Shown here: positions 9,012 through 18,033 of the stretch, piece by piece | Numbering within the stretch: position 1 is the first letter of the stretch | Layout of the letters: each line of letters opens with the position of its first letter | Made by a program: the position numbers and the translations under genes | Notes under the pieces: generated by a model | Database searches by the model: none | Told to the model about the DNA's origin: nothing | Seen by the model: only the letters and a program-made list of their open reading frames with translations | NCBI GenBank assembly: GCA_965226805.1 | Contig: CBDDDW010000019.1 | Coordinates: forward strand, 40,240-104,239 | Length of the DNA: 64,000 nucleotides | Direction: 5' to 3' | Source of the DNA: CBDDDW01 sp965226805 | GTDB taxonomy: Bacteria; Chloroflexota; Dehalococcoidia; Lucifugimonadales; JAGWBF01

Positions 9012-9630
9012 GTCCTATCGCCTCATGTATTCTCCTAGTCGATTCAGATGCGAGTCTGTATCACCCAGGCTCGACTCCGCTATTTTAGACCGCATGGTGT
9101 ACACGTGCATATCGTGTTCCATGGTAAAGGTTATCCCGGCGAAAATGGTGTGCCTCCGCCGCCGTACTCCTGGGGTCACCCTATAGCCAGCCAATGTCTG
9201 GCCGCCAACTTCCGGGCAATGGAGCGCCCGAACCGGTGCTGTTCTTCGCTGGTGATCCTCTGTGTGCGCTGTGCCTCAAGCTCCTGAGCCGGGCATCTCG
9301 CGCGGCCCGCCTACGGCCGCCACCTCGGAATGAGGCGATTATAGGTACCCGCCGGACCACGGTCAACGCCACCGCCGCCGCCAGGATCCGTGAAAGTCGG
9401 GAATCTCCCGAGCCTGTACGCGGTATTGCGGATTCAGGATATGATCATGGAGATTCCCTACCATGCGGTCAAGTCGCCCTAGCCAGGGAGATCTGTCCTG
9501 TTGACAGTGCACTGGGGCGGGGGATAGGATAAGCGGCGAGAGCCAAAGATAGACCGAGTTTAGATATACGGTAAGCGCATCTGGCCGGATGCCCTCGTCG
9601 ATATGCTCTGCCTGATCTCGTTCATAATGA
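9012..9630. other. Intergenic stretch without a recognised gene
   Basis: About 620 bp between the DUF72 gene and the nested insertion sequences. Short frames exist on both strands but none has a start context or a recognisable family. A minus-strand open segment near 9183-9285 (ending ARKLAARHWLAIG) could be the tail of a lost gene, but this is too short to assert. Confidence 0.4.
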
Positions 9631-9733
9631 TAAGTGACACTTAGAATAGTGTCATCATGAAGATAGTAGGAACGAGAGGAACAGGTACCAAAGGTATAAG
9701 CAGGGTGCAGGGGATCTCAAGTGGACCCCATCA

Positions 9734-10669
9734 TCAGGACAGCGGTGAGGCTAAAATAAGAGAGTCTACCGCTGGGGTGTCTCGTAAACCTTCATCCGAT
9801 TGTAAGGCTTGTGGATGTTCCAGTAAACACCTTTGTGGGCTCACTGCATGGAACACCTGACCCGGTGACCGATAGCCCAGGGCTTGATGGGGCCGCTCTT
9901 GGTTGTAGAAGGCCAGATAAGCCCCAATCCCTTTTCTGGCCTCAGTCCCATTTTGGTATGCCTTCAGGTACACCTCCTCGTACTTGATGCTGCGCCACAG
10001 CCGTTCCACGAAGACGTTGTCCATGCACCGGCCCCTGCCGTCCATGCTCACTTGAACGCCTTGCGCCAGCAGCATGCTGGTGAAGGCCTCGCTGGTGAAC
10101 TGGCTGCCCTGGTCGGTGTTGAAGATCTGTGGCCGACCCTTGCTCAAGGCCTCTTCCAGAGCCGCAACACAGAAGTCTACCTCCAGGGTGTTGGACAGCC
10201 GCCAGGCCAGCACGTAGCGGCTGTGCCAGTCCATGATGGCCATCAAGTAGAGGAAACCCCGAGCCATGGGTATGTAGGTGATGTCGGTGGCCCACACCTG
10301 GTTGACCCGGTTGATCTCCAGCCCCCTGAGCAAGTACGGATAGACCTTATGCCCTGGGTTTGGCTTGGTGGTGTTGGGACGCCGGTAGATGGCCTCCAGG
10401 CCTATCAGCTGCATCAGCCGGCGGACCCGCTTGCGGTTGACCTGGTGTCCGTGATTTCTGCGCCAGGCAGTCATCCTTCTGGAGCCGTAGAAAGGTGTCT
10501 TCAGGTACTGTTGGTCTATGAGGGCCATCAACTCCATGTCCTCGGCGCCGGCCTCGGTTGGCAGGTAGTACAACGAGGAGCGGCTGATACCCAGCAAGGC
10601 GCACTGGCGCACCAGAGACAGCTTCGGTTCTTCTCGGTCAATCATGGCCCGGCGTTGGGACCGGCTCAC
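9734..10669 (-). CDS. IS3-family transposase OrfB (DDE integrase)
   Basis: Catalytic half of the transposase, 311 residues. An HTH_21-type region (YGSRRMTAWRRNHGHQVNRKR) is followed by a retroviral-integrase-like core with its DDE triad: Asp in VWATDITYIPM, Asp in FNTDQGSQFTSE and Glu in NVFVERLWRSIKYEEVY. It ends with the QERPHQALGYRSP signature. It overlaps the orfA end by four bases, so the OrfAB fusion or coupled translation typical of IS3 is expected. The frame looks intact, so the element may still be able to move. Confidence 0.92.
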   Translation of the reverse strand: MSRSQRRAMIDREEPKLSLVRQCALLGISRSSLYYLPTEAGAEDMELMALIDQQYLKTPFYGSRRMTAWRRNHGHQVNRKRVRRLMQLIGLEAIYRRPNTTKPNPGHKVYPYLLRGLEINRVNQVWATDITYIPMARGFLYLMAIMDWHSRYVLAWRLSNTLEVDFCVAALEEALSKGRPQIFNTDQGSQFTSEAFTSMLLAQGVQVSMDGRGRCMDNVFVERLWRSIKYEEVYLKAYQNGTEARKGIGAYLAFYNQERPHQALGYRSPGQVFHAVSPQRCLLEHPQALQSDEGLRDTPAVDSLILASPLS

Positions 10670-10950
10670 AACCCGAAGCTCCGTGACAAAAAATCCCGTT
10701 CCACCTTGAGCTGCCCAATCTGTTGGTAGAGCTGGGCAGTGAGGACCTCTTGGTCCTTCTCCTGGCGTCCAGCACCATTTTCAAAGAGGTGCGGCGCCCC
10801 CTGAGTCAAGGCCTTCTTCCAGGCATGGATCTGGCTCGGGTGGACTTCAAACCGGCTGGCCAGCTCTGCAATGGTGTGCTCCCCCTGGAGCGCGGCCAAA
10901 GCCACTTTGCCCTTGAAGACTGGGCTGTGCTTCTTACGTGTTTGCTTCAT
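10666..10950 (-). CDS. IS3-family transposase OrfA (HTH)
   Basis: A 94-residue DNA-binding half of an IS3 transposase. It has an N-terminal basic segment (MKQTRKKHSPVFKGKVALAAL), a helix-turn-helix (TIAELASRFEVHPSQIHAWKK) and a C-terminal leucine-zipper-like helix (LTAQLYQQIGQLKVERDFLSR) for multimerisation with OrfB. Its end overlaps orfB by four bases. Confidence 0.9.
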   Translation of the reverse strand: MKQTRKKHSPVFKGKVALAALQGEHTIAELASRFEVHPSQIHAWKKALTQGAPHLFENGAGRQEKDQEVLTAQLYQQIGQLKVERDFLSRSFGL

Positions 10951-11024
10951 GTCCTGCTCCTTCTTTCCGTCCTATTTTAGGAGCGGGACTCTCTCTTAGC
11001 CACCTGTCCGAATTTTGGGGACCA

Positions 11025-12050
11025 CCTGGCCAAGGCCAGATTGAAGTGGATGGACCATTACCGCACCTATAGAAACGCCGCATTGACCTGTCGCTACTTT
11101 GGCATCAGCCGGCAGACCTTTTATCGGTGGAAGGGACGGTACAACTCCAGGGATCTCAGCAGCCTGGAAGAGCGTTCCCATAAGCCCAAGCGGCTACGTC
11201 GGCCTAGCTGGTCTCGGGAGCTGGCTCTAGCAGTGTTACATCTGAGAGAGCAGTATCCAAGGTGGGGGAAAGACAAGTTGGCAGTGCTGCTAAGGGAGAG
11301 GGGCTGGGAGGTGTCCACCTCCATGGTGGGACGTATCCTGAGCCACCTGAAGGCCCGTGGGGTGCTCAAGGAGCCGCTCCGCAATGGTATTCCCACCCGT
11401 AAGCGGCTTGGCGTCGTACCTACGCCGTGCGCAAGCCCAAAGGATATGAGGTAAAGAAGCCGGGAGACTTAGTTCAGGTGGACACTCTGGATATACGCCC
11501 ACTGCCTGGGATGGTCCTGAAGCACTTCACTGCCCGCGATGTGGTCTCCCGCTGGGATGTGGTGGAAGCCCACACCAGAGCCACTGCTACCACGGCGGCG
11601 GGCTTCTTGGAGCGCCTCCTGGAGCGGATGCCCTTCCCTATAAGGGCCATCCAAGTGGATGGTGGCTCTGAGTTCCAGGCGGCCTTTGAGATGGAATGCC
11701 AGCGCCGGGAACTGAAGCTCTTTGTGCTGCCGCCCCGATCCCCCAAGCTCAACGGCTGTGTGGAGCGGGCCCAACGCACCCATACAGAAGAGTTCTATGA
11801 GGTCAACGACTTCTCCCTGGAAGTGGCTCCCCTCAACCGGGAGCTGCTGGCCTGGGAACGTATCTACAATACTGTGCGTCCCCATCAGGCACTGGGGTAC
11901 CTAACCCCCTGGGCGTTCTGGCAGCGCTGGCTCTTGGATCACCCACCGGACAAAGAAAACGGAACGGCGGGCATATCACCCGGCGTCCCGTCTTCCCCAT
12001 ACACTTCCACCATATCACATCCCACCCTGAAGGAGGTCAAGTGTCACTAA
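11025..12050 (+). pseudogene. IS481-like transposase, interrupted and frameshifted
   Basis: An integrase-core transposase. The N-terminal helix-turn-helix (ALTCRYFGISRQTFYRWKGRY) lies in one frame to about 11410, and the catalytic core continues in another frame to 12050. The DDE residues are present: LVQVDTLDI, IQVDGGSEF and NGCVERAQRTHTEEF. Comparing frames, a single missing base near 11410 explains the break: CTT-GG-CGT-CGT would read L-W-R-R with one T restored. The first 21 codons lie at 9657-9721, beyond the inserted IS3. A programmed frameshift is the alternative to decay, but the insertion already disrupts the gene. Confidence 0.8.
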
Positions 12051-12219
12051 TCTACTGGACGAGTACACGCGCTGGTCGCAGGCCCTGGCTTACGCTATAA
12101 TGGTGGCTCTGGGCAGCTGTTCGTGAACGACGGCAGCCACGCTAAACAGATCCGTTCTGGATTGCCGCCATCGCCCCATTGGGTGCCGAGGTGGACGATA
12201 GGATGCAGAGGTAGCTCAC

Positions 12220-13188
12220 ATGGACCCACTGCTCTCCGTGGAAGACCTGCACGTGGAGTACCGCACCCCCAGGGGTGTTCTGGCTGCGGTCAAAGGCGTG
12301 ACCCTCAACGTGGAAAGGCGTGAAGTCGTCGGGCTGGTGGGAGAGACAGGCTCGGGGAAGTCGACAATCGCGCGGGCCGTCGTCAATAGGGTCAGGCCTC
12401 CTGGGCAAATCCCGCAGGGGCGGATCATGTTCAACGGGCAGGATTTGCTCGGCCTCTCGCCGAAGGAGATGAGGCAGGTGCGGGGGAGGAAGATCGCGCT
12501 GATCATCCAGAATCCGGCTGCGGCGCTGAACCCGTTACTAACCGTAAACACCCAGTTCATGAACGTCCACCATGCTCACGGAGAGGGGACAAAGGAGTCG
12601 GCGAAGGCCAAAATATTGGATCTCCTCCATCAGGTGCAGCTCCGCGATCCTCAGAGGGTGTTGGATACATACGCCCATCAGCTAAGCGGAGGTATGGCGC
12701 AACGTGTTATGATCGCGATGGCCCTGCTCCATTCTCCTGAGCTGCTCATCGCTGATGAAGCCACGACCGGCCTCGATGCCACAATCCAGGCCCACATCCT
12801 GGACCTTCTCGCGGAGCTGGTGAATCAATATCAGATGTCAGCGCTGGTCATTACCCACGAGATGGGCATTGTCCTACATTATTGCCAGCGGGTGATCGTG
12901 CTGTTCGAGGGAGAGATCGTGGAGGAAGGGCCGGTCAGCGATGTTTTCGCCCAACCCCGGCATCCCTACACGCAGAAACTGCTGTCCTCCAGCCTGGAGA
13001 AAGTTCAGTTCGAAATGCCCGAGGCCCCACCTACACCAGTCTTTGAGCCGGAGCGGAATGGGAAGGACGCATGCGCATTCCGGTTCCGCTGTCCCTACGC
13101 CTTCCAGCGTTGTGGAGAGGAGCACCCAGATCTGGTGACCGCCGGACCCAGGCACCAATCAAGGTGTTTCCTGGTGGATGGTTCATAA
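12220..13188 (+). CDS. Oligopeptide/dipeptide ABC transporter ATPase (DppD/OppD type)
   Basis: First of two ATP-binding subunits that power a peptide or nickel-type importer at the inner face of the membrane. The 322 residues contain Walker A (GETGSGKS), the signature LSGGMAQR, Walker B (LLIADEATTGLD) and the H-loop ITHEMG. A C-terminal oligopeptide-type extension has a Cys cluster (CAFRFRCPYAFQRC...SRC). Its TAA overlaps the next gene's ATG (TAATG). Permease and substrate-binding genes are not next to it. The IS-bearing segment lies immediately upstream and may have separated the ATPases from their permeases. Confidence 0.88.
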   Translation: MDPLLSVEDLHVEYRTPRGVLAAVKGVTLNVERREVVGLVGETGSGKSTIARAVVNRVRPPGQIPQGRIMFNGQDLLGLSPKEMRQVRGRKIALIIQNPAAALNPLLTVNTQFMNVHHAHGEGTKESAKAKILDLLHQVQLRDPQRVLDTYAHQLSGGMAQRVMIAMALLHSPELLIADEATTGLDATIQAHILDLLAELVNQYQMSALVITHEMGIVLHYCQRVIVLFEGEIVEEGPVSDVFAQPRHPYTQKLLSSSLEKVQFEMPEAPPTPVFEPERNGKDACAFRFRCPYAFQRCGEEHPDLVTAGPRHQSRCFLVDGS

Positions 13189-14168
13189 TGACTACGTTCC
13201 TTCAGGTGGAAGAGCTATCCAAGGTTTTCGATGTGGGCCGCAAAAGGAAAGTGCACGCGGTGAACAACGTCTCTTTGACCATCGACCGGGGAGAGACGGT
13301 GGCTTTAGTGGGAGAAAGCGGTTCCGGAAAGACTACGGTCGGGAACTGCATACTGAACCTGGTCAAGCCGACATCCGGGCGTGTGTTAGTGGAGGAGACG
13401 GATGTTACCAACCTGAAACCCAGTGAGTTCCGTCCCTGGCGGGTCCGTCTACAAATGGTGTTTCAGGACCCTTACGAGTCCCTCAACCCCCGTATGAAGA
13501 TTCGATCTATCATAGAGGAGCCGTTGTTGCTGAGCGGATACAACAAGGAGCGACGCGACGACCGGGTCCTGGAGCTTGCCCGGAGAGTTCAGCTGGACGA
13601 GCACCGGCTGGATGTCTTCCCAAGGAGTCTAAGTGGAGGCCAGCAGCAACGCGTGGGCATCGCCCGGGCGATCGCCGCGCTGCCCTCCTTCATAGTCCTC
13701 GACGAACCCACCTCATCGTTGGACGCATCGGTGCGCGGCGATATATTGGACCTTCTGCAGTCGTTGCAGGAGGAGCTACAACTAACCTATCTGCTCATCT
13801 CCCACGACCTGTCCACCGTCCGGAGCCTGGCGAAGCGGGTTGCGGTGATGTATCTGGGTCACATCGTGGAGGAGGGGGAGACCGAAGTTATCTTTGACGA
13901 TCCCCAGCACCCATACACAAAGGCGCTGCTGTCTTGTATGCTGACTACGGAGTACTATTCACAGAGGCATGTTTACGCCCTGAAGGGGCTGCTGGACGAA
14001 ACATCCGACATGCCTCAAGGCTGTCCCCTATCCCCAAGGTGCCCGGTCGCCATAGAGAAGTGCTCCTCAGAGAACCCACCGCTTCTCCCCTCGGGTTCCG
14101 ACCGGAAGGTCGCCTGCTTTGTGGCCATGAGCCAGCTTACGGGCGCCTCCGACCCCTCAGCACGATAG
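13188..14168 (+). CDS. Oligopeptide/dipeptide ABC transporter ATPase (DppF/OppF type)
   Basis: Second ATPase subunit of the same importer, 326 residues from the ATG at 13188, which overlaps the previous stop by one base. It shows Walker A (GESGSGKT), the Q-loop region LQMVFQDPYESLNPRM, the signature LSGGQQQR, Walker B (FIVLDEPTSSLD) and the H-loop LISHDLS. The C-terminal Cys-bearing extension (GCPLSPRCPVAIEKC...ACF) is typical of OppF/DppF. The frame is open further upstream, but that would overlap the partner gene by over 100 bp. No downstream gene continues the operon. Confidence 0.88.
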   Translation: MTTFLQVEELSKVFDVGRKRKVHAVNNVSLTIDRGETVALVGESGSGKTTVGNCILNLVKPTSGRVLVEETDVTNLKPSEFRPWRVRLQMVFQDPYESLNPRMKIRSIIEEPLLLSGYNKERRDDRVLELARRVQLDEHRLDVFPRSLSGGQQQRVGIARAIAALPSFIVLDEPTSSLDASVRGDILDLLQSLQEELQLTYLLISHDLSTVRSLAKRVAVMYLGHIVEEGETEVIFDDPQHPYTKALLSCMLTTEYYSQRHVYALKGLLDETSDMPQGCPLSPRCPVAIEKCSSENPPLLPSGSDRKVACFVAMSQLTGASDPSAR

Positions 14169-14232
14169 GGATCGCTGCTTCCACGTCTTCAACGGACTGC
14201 TACGTACGCGAACGCCTGCGGCCCTGTCTCAC

Positions 14233-14257
14233 GGTTCGACAAGCTCACCATGAGCGG
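14233..14257 (+). repeat. Interspersed repeat (family P3)
   Basis: Starts ggttcgacaagctcaccatg, then agcgg. It matches 3500-3523 on the other strand. It lies in the 217-bp convergent gap after the ABC ATPase genes. Confidence 0.6.
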
Positions 14258-14385
14258 AAAAGATCTTATCGGCCGCTCCACTTAGACGAGACCAACGCGA
14301 GTGTCCCTGTTCCTGGTGGCAGGCTTATAGCCAGCGACCTATCAGAAGACAAGGGGAGCGGGCGGCCTCGGGACTTGTGGGAGCG

Positions 14386-15000
14386 CTACGTAACTACTTC
14401 ACCTATGATGTCCGGGGAGTGGTCCCATCCCCGCACCACCAGGTCCAGCATCACCCCATGCGTCTCGAGAAAGTCCACGTTTCGGTTTTCTGTCTTGCCC
14501 AACTTGGGGTCCCGGGGCTCCCTTCCATGGCCGTCCGGCAGTACACCGATAAGGTCCGTCCAGTCCCCCAAGGGATAGACGTGCCGGTGCCACACGGCGC
14601 GGTTGAAGGAGATACCCTGCGTACCATCCAGCAGGAACGAGCGCACCGAATCGGGGTCAGGGAATCCATCCTTGTCGGATGGGTCCGGGGCGACGGCAAA
14701 GATCGAGGCGGCGCCACCGTAGGGAATCAGAACCTCAGTCTCTTCCAGGTGGGACTCCAGCGTATGGAACTCGAACTTACGCCTGTAGTACCTAATCCAA
14801 CCTATATAAGATTCCCGGCCGTTAAAATCTAAGTCGCACAAGCTCCAGAGGTCGACGTGGGGTATGCGGGCCCCGTCGGGCTGCATATCGGTACGCCTTT
14901 TACCCACCTCTCTCTCGGGTAAAGCCAGCACGGCGCCAAAGGGCTTAAACGCCTCCTCGGTGAGCCTCTCTACGGAAACTTCTATCCTACGAATCGCCAC
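14386..15000 (-). CDS. allA: Ureidoglycolate lyase family protein
   Basis: Cupin-like enzyme that splits ureidoglycolate into glyoxylate and urea at the end of allantoin breakdown. The 204 residues show the family pattern: LTEEAFKPFGAVL at the start, the FHTLESHLEETEVLIPYGG metal and substrate region, SIFAVAPDPSD, RSFLLDGTQGISFNRAVWHRHVYPL and a final WTDLIGV. It is the last gene of a minus-strand cluster with the racemase-like gene and overlaps it by 14 bp. No urease or allantoicase genes are in view, so a related substrate is possible. Confidence 0.82.
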   Translation of the reverse strand: MAIRRIEVSVERLTEEAFKPFGAVLALPEREVGKRRTDMQPDGARIPHVDLWSLCDLDFNGRESYIGWIRYYRRKFEFHTLESHLEETEVLIPYGGAASIFAVAPDPSDKDGFPDPDSVRSFLLDGTQGISFNRAVWHRHVYPLGDWTDLIGVLPDGHGREPRDPKLGKTENRNVDFLETHGVMLDLVVRGWDHSPDIIGEVVT

Positions 15001-15820
15001 GGTTCCCTCCTTCCGCCACCGGGGTTAAGCTCCTCAGGAGCCGCCCATGTCCTTGAATGGGCTCGGTCCAGCCGATTTTCCTGAGAGTCATCCAGATGGT
15101 CGCCTGATTTACTGTGATTACCGTCTTTTCCAGCTTCTGCTCCAGTTCCTCCACGGCTTCCAGCGCCCTCCACGCCGTCGCCGGCAAGAACACCGTGTCC
15201 GCGTCCTTGTGCACGACGGTGGGTACGAACTCGCAGATAACCTCGGGCTCCTGCATAGCGACGTCGTGAGGGCTCGTGGAGTCCTCCAACGAGGGCTCGC
15301 CCTCGGCGCTCAACACCTCGAAACCCGCCTCTTCCAGCATAGGCTTCAGCGAAGTCTGCAGGAGGGAGGTCCGGTAGGGCCCAGCGACGCTGATCCGGCG
15401 GGTGCCCATGAACCGCATCGCCTCGACGGTCGACGTCATCGCCGTGATGGCTGGAACTCCTGTTACCTGCTCCAGGTTCTCCACAAGCTGACGATCGTAA
15501 TCAAGGCTTCCTTTGAAAAAAGTACCGGCGGTACAGGCGTATACGAGGAGGTCCGGGGTCACATTGGCCAGGGACCTAGCGCCCCTTTCCACATCTTCGT
15601 TCATCTGCTGGATGTCCATCCCGAACATCGCACCCTTAGATTGACCAGGCTTCCCTTCTTGGGCCGCGTCTCTCGCTCTTGTGGGTTGGTTGCCCCAGAC
15701 CCCGTTCCACATTCGCTCAAAGTGCACCGTGATTTCCCTGGGCATCACCGTGTAAAAGTCCGGCTCGACCGTCGGGTTCGTGGAGGGCATCATAGCTCCT
15801 ACGCGTATGGGCCTTCCCAT
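14987..15820 (-). CDS. Asp/Glu racemase superfamily protein (maleate isomerase/arylmalonate decarboxylase-like)
   Basis: 277 residues of the aspartate/glutamate-racemase fold, closest in layout to maleate cis-trans isomerases and arylmalonate decarboxylases: RVGAMMPSTNPTVEPDFYTVMP at the start, then VYACTAGTFFKG and ISVAGPYRTSL. The first catalytic Cys is Cys96. At the position of the second Cys (normally S-C-T) the sequence reads PATAWRA, so a classical two-Cys mechanism is unlikely. One-Cys members exist, such as the decarboxylases, which keep the other Cys. It sits between nitrile hydratase and ureidoglycolate lyase on the same strand. Substrate unknown. Confidence 0.78.
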   Translation of the reverse strand: MGRPIRVGAMMPSTNPTVEPDFYTVMPREITVHFERMWNGVWGNQPTRARDAAQEGKPGQSKGAMFGMDIQQMNEDVERGARSLANVTPDLLVYACTAGTFFKGSLDYDRQLVENLEQVTGVPAITAMTSTVEAMRFMGTRRISVAGPYRTSLLQTSLKPMLEEAGFEVLSAEGEPSLEDSTSPHDVAMQEPEVICEFVPTVVHKDADTVFLPATAWRALEAVEELEQKLEKTVITVNQATIWMTLRKIGWTEPIQGHGRLLRSLTPVAEGGNRGDS

Positions 15821-15958
15821 TAGCCCCTCTTTCTTTCCTCTCGCGCCGGGCGAACCAGCACAGGGCTCTTGGAACCTGACGGCTGACCCTGGGTCCGGCC
15901 TTCATCTAGCACGAAATAGAGCCATTCCAGGGGCCGAGTTTCATCCACTCACACTCTA

Positions 15959-16579
15959 TCAGGGCGAAGCCGGCGATGTGGCCCTACCTACACCGATCAT
16001 CGAGTCACGGGTAACGAGGCCCACCAGCTGCTCCTCCATGAGGTTGTCGGTGCCATCTGGACGCTCTGGGAGCACCATATAGCGCACATCGGAGTTGCTG
16101 TCCCAGACCCGCACCTCCACGGACTCATCCAGCTCGAGCCCGAACTCGCGCAAGACGGCCCGTGGTTCTATAACTACGCGGGACCGGTAAGCGGGGGACT
16201 TGTACCATCCGGGCGGCAGACCAAGGACGGGCCAGGGGTAGCAGGAGCACAAAGTGCAGACCACCACATTGTGGACCGCCGGCGCGTTCTCCAGCACCAC
16301 CATCTGGGAACCCTCGAGGCCACCGTACCCGAGTTCCGCGATCGCTTCCGTTCCATTCTCGAGGAGCCTCCTCTTATAAGCCGGGTCAACCCAGGCGCGG
16401 GCAGTGACTTTGGCGCCGTTCAGCGGCCCGATGTCCTCCCGATAGGCACGCTCCACCGTGTCAACGGCGTCGCTGGACACAAACCCCTTCTCAACAAGAA
16501 GCGACTCCAATGCCTTGGTGCGCACTGCCGGGTGGGTCTCCAGTCCTTCGTGATGCCATTCCTCGTGCTGTGAGGTCAA
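15959..16579 (-). CDS. nthA: Nitrile hydratase alpha subunit, cobalt type
   Basis: Catalytic subunit that hydrates nitriles to amides. The 206 residues include the metal-binding claw Cys108-Thr-Leu-Cys111-Ser-Cys113. Thr in the second position is the known marker of cobalt enzymes (Ser marks iron enzymes). RAWVDPAYKRRLL and WPVLGLPPGWYKSPAYRSR also fit the family. The beta gene is immediately upstream, and the beta-alpha order is common for cobalt enzymes. The small activator/metallochaperone gene that usually follows is not seen here. The amidase at 3970-5388 could convert the product to an acid. Confidence 0.92.
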   Translation of the reverse strand: MTSQHEEWHHEGLETHPAVRTKALESLLVEKGFVSSDAVDTVERAYREDIGPLNGAKVTARAWVDPAYKRRLLENGTEAIAELGYGGLEGSQMVVLENAPAVHNVVVCTLCSCYPWPVLGLPPGWYKSPAYRSRVVIEPRAVLREFGLELDESVEVRVWDSNSDVRYMVLPERPDGTDNLMEEQLVGLVTRDSMIGVGRATSPASP

Positions 16580-16610
16580 CTGGTGGGTCCTCCTCTTTGG
16601 TGTCTACAGC

Positions 16611-17276
16611 TTATGCCGGAGCGAGGTAACTTTCCCACATGTCTACATTGAGGCTCTCGTGGGGTTCCGCGGACTCTCCCCAGAGCTCCCGACAATCGAA
16701 CCGCACGCTGTACACTGCCTGGGGCCCTCCCGCGAGCACGCCTTCGTCGGCGTCGTGAAGGTCGTGGAGCCGCTCGATGATGCCCGTCTTCCCACGAACG
16801 TACCTTGGGAGCCGGGTGTGTCGCTTGGGATGGATGTTGCGGACGCGAACAGTGTCTCCTACGCCGAACCGCGGCGGTACGCCCGATTCCCTGTGTGGCG
16901 GCTGCGTCCTATGAATCCTGTCCAGTATTTTCTTTGCCAACTCCGGGTCCTTTCTTTGGAGGACTTGGGTGTCTGGGTTGGCAAGGAGGAACCTTCTCCT
17001 GGAACTCAGCTCCTCCGTGCTCACCATCCCCTTCCCCACCAGGGCCCTTTCCAATACCATTAGGATCCTCTCGTAATATCCCAAAGATAGGTACTGGGCC
17101 GGGGGGAGGCTCTCGAGGGCGGCACGCATCCCGCCGGGATCGAGAGGTCGGTGTGGGGCCATGGACAAAAGCATGGCGAACAGCCTGCTTTCCCAGGGTG
17201 CATGGAAGACGGCGTCCTCCTCGGGGCGTACGGCGCCGAATCCGTGCATCCCACCCATATCGTGAATGCTGTTCAT
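16611..17276 (-). CDS. nthB: Nitrile hydratase beta subunit
   Basis: Partner subunit of 221 residues. The N-terminus MNSIHDMGGMHGFG is the classic beta-subunit opening. FHAPWESRLFAM follows, and the C-terminal SH3-like barrel has FGVGDTVRVRNIHPKRHTRLPRYVRGKTGII and YSVRFDCRELWG. It precedes the alpha gene by about 30 bp, so the two form one transcription unit. The two subunits assemble into the heterodimeric or heterotetrameric enzyme in the cytoplasm. The ATG start at 17276 is fixed by the conserved N-terminus. Confidence 0.92.
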   Translation of the reverse strand: MNSIHDMGGMHGFGAVRPEEDAVFHAPWESRLFAMLLSMAPHRPLDPGGMRAALESLPPAQYLSLGYYERILMVLERALVGKGMVSTEELSSRRRFLLANPDTQVLQRKDPELAKKILDRIHRTQPPHRESGVPPRFGVGDTVRVRNIHPKRHTRLPRYVRGKTGIIERLHDLHDADEGVLAGGPQAVYSVRFDCRELWGESAEPHESLNVDMWESYLAPA

Positions 17277-17333
17277 CTCATTTATTTACGCCCGAGTCTG
17301 GCACTATTGCTCAGTCAACCTAAAATGATACAT

Positions 17334-17420
17334 GTCATTCTGAGCCGCAGGCGAAGAATCTGGTAGTGTGGGGTCCCCTCCCTTCCAGATTCTTCGGTCG
17401 CTGCACTCCCTCAGAATGAC
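17334..17420. repeat. Palindromic repeat element (family P1)
   Basis: An 87-bp element with 10-bp perfect terminal repeats (GTCATTCTGA / TCAGAATGAC) and a second inner pair (CGAAGAATCTGG at 17352-17363 with CCAGATTCTTCG at 17385-17396), so the whole unit can fold. It lies between the cupin gene and the nitrile hydratase genes, which share a strand, and could act as a transcript barrier. Confidence 0.75.
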
Positions 17421-17571
17421 ACGCTGTCGAAATCTTGTTGACAAGGTACTAGGTCCCAAAAACTGGACGACAGCCAAGAGCTAGACGTACGGCCTTCTTC
17501 AAGCCGTGTGATCGCGGCGCTATAGCTGGGCTGAGATTATCTGAGTAGCTGAGCCTGGGAGGCCCCCTGAG

Positions 17572-17868
17572 CTATTTCAGCTCGAAGAGAAGGACGTGAA
17601 CGTCGTTCGTCCCAGTATTCTCCGTAGCATGGCTCATGGCCGGCGCGAACATTGTGTCGCCGGTTTTTAGCTCCGCATCCATCTCCTGGCCGTCTGGCAA
17701 GGTAAACTTGATTTTGGCAGGGGACATCGCGTAGGCGACGAGATCTGGATGGGCGTGCATTGCTGTCTTGTCACCAGACTTGCCCTTATACTCGAGCAAA
17801 CGCACCCGCTCGTTTTCGAAGATCGTTTTGTAGTTGTGTGGCGCCACCACGATCGCGTCATCTGACAT
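17572..17868 (-). CDS. Small cupin-domain protein
   Basis: A 98-residue single cupin barrel starting at the ATG at 17868, with a GAGGAGA sequence about 10-12 nt upstream. Metal-site-like residues occur in TAMHAHPDLVAYAM and in the second motif, DTMFAPAMSHATENTG. Small cupins of this type may bind small molecules or act as minor dioxygenases; no substrate can be read from the sequence. It is on the same strand as the nitrile hydratase genes but separated from them by a palindromic element. Confidence 0.7.
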   Translation of the reverse strand: MSDDAIVVAPHNYKTIFENERVRLLEYKGKSGDKTAMHAHPDLVAYAMSPAKIKFTLPDGQEMDAELKTGDTMFAPAMSHATENTGTNDVHVLLFELK

Positions 17869-18033
17869 GCTTGTTGGTTCTCCTCTCTTCTGATCCACCA
17901 GAGACCTAGCGATTGAACGGCCCCGGTTCCACTAATGTAAGGTGTCATTCAATGGGAGTCAAGATTCGATCAGCGCTACGTTGCGAATCTGGCCAATCGG
18001 AAAAATCGGCCTCCGCCGAATACTACCGACTTC

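Larger units (their letters stand above)
9722..11024 (-). mobile_element. IS3-family insertion sequence (copy nested in the IS481-like element)
   Basis: A 1303-bp element with imperfect terminal inverted repeats (TGGACCCC / TGGTCCCC outermost, then GGACAG, GCTAA and AGAGAGTC blocks in the same order). It encodes orfA and orfB on the minus strand, overlapping in the usual IS3 way. No clear target duplication is visible at the ends. Confidence 0.8.
9631..12050 (+). mobile_element. IS481-like element carrying a nested IS3 element
   Basis: The outer termini are similar: TAAGTGACACTT at 9631 and, inverted, TTAGTGACACTT ending at 12050. Between them lies an IS481-like transposase gene, interrupted by an IS3 element at 9722-11024. 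Removing the IS3 joins the N-terminal codons 9657-9721 in frame to the codons from 11025 on. That supports a simple insertion of the IS3 into the IS481-like element. Confidence 0.7.

Noticed and set aside
9631..9656. Independent promoter or operator from the AGTGACACT/AGTGTCAT repeat
   Set aside because: It matches the far end of the IS481-like element in inverted form, so it is better explained as a transposon terminus.
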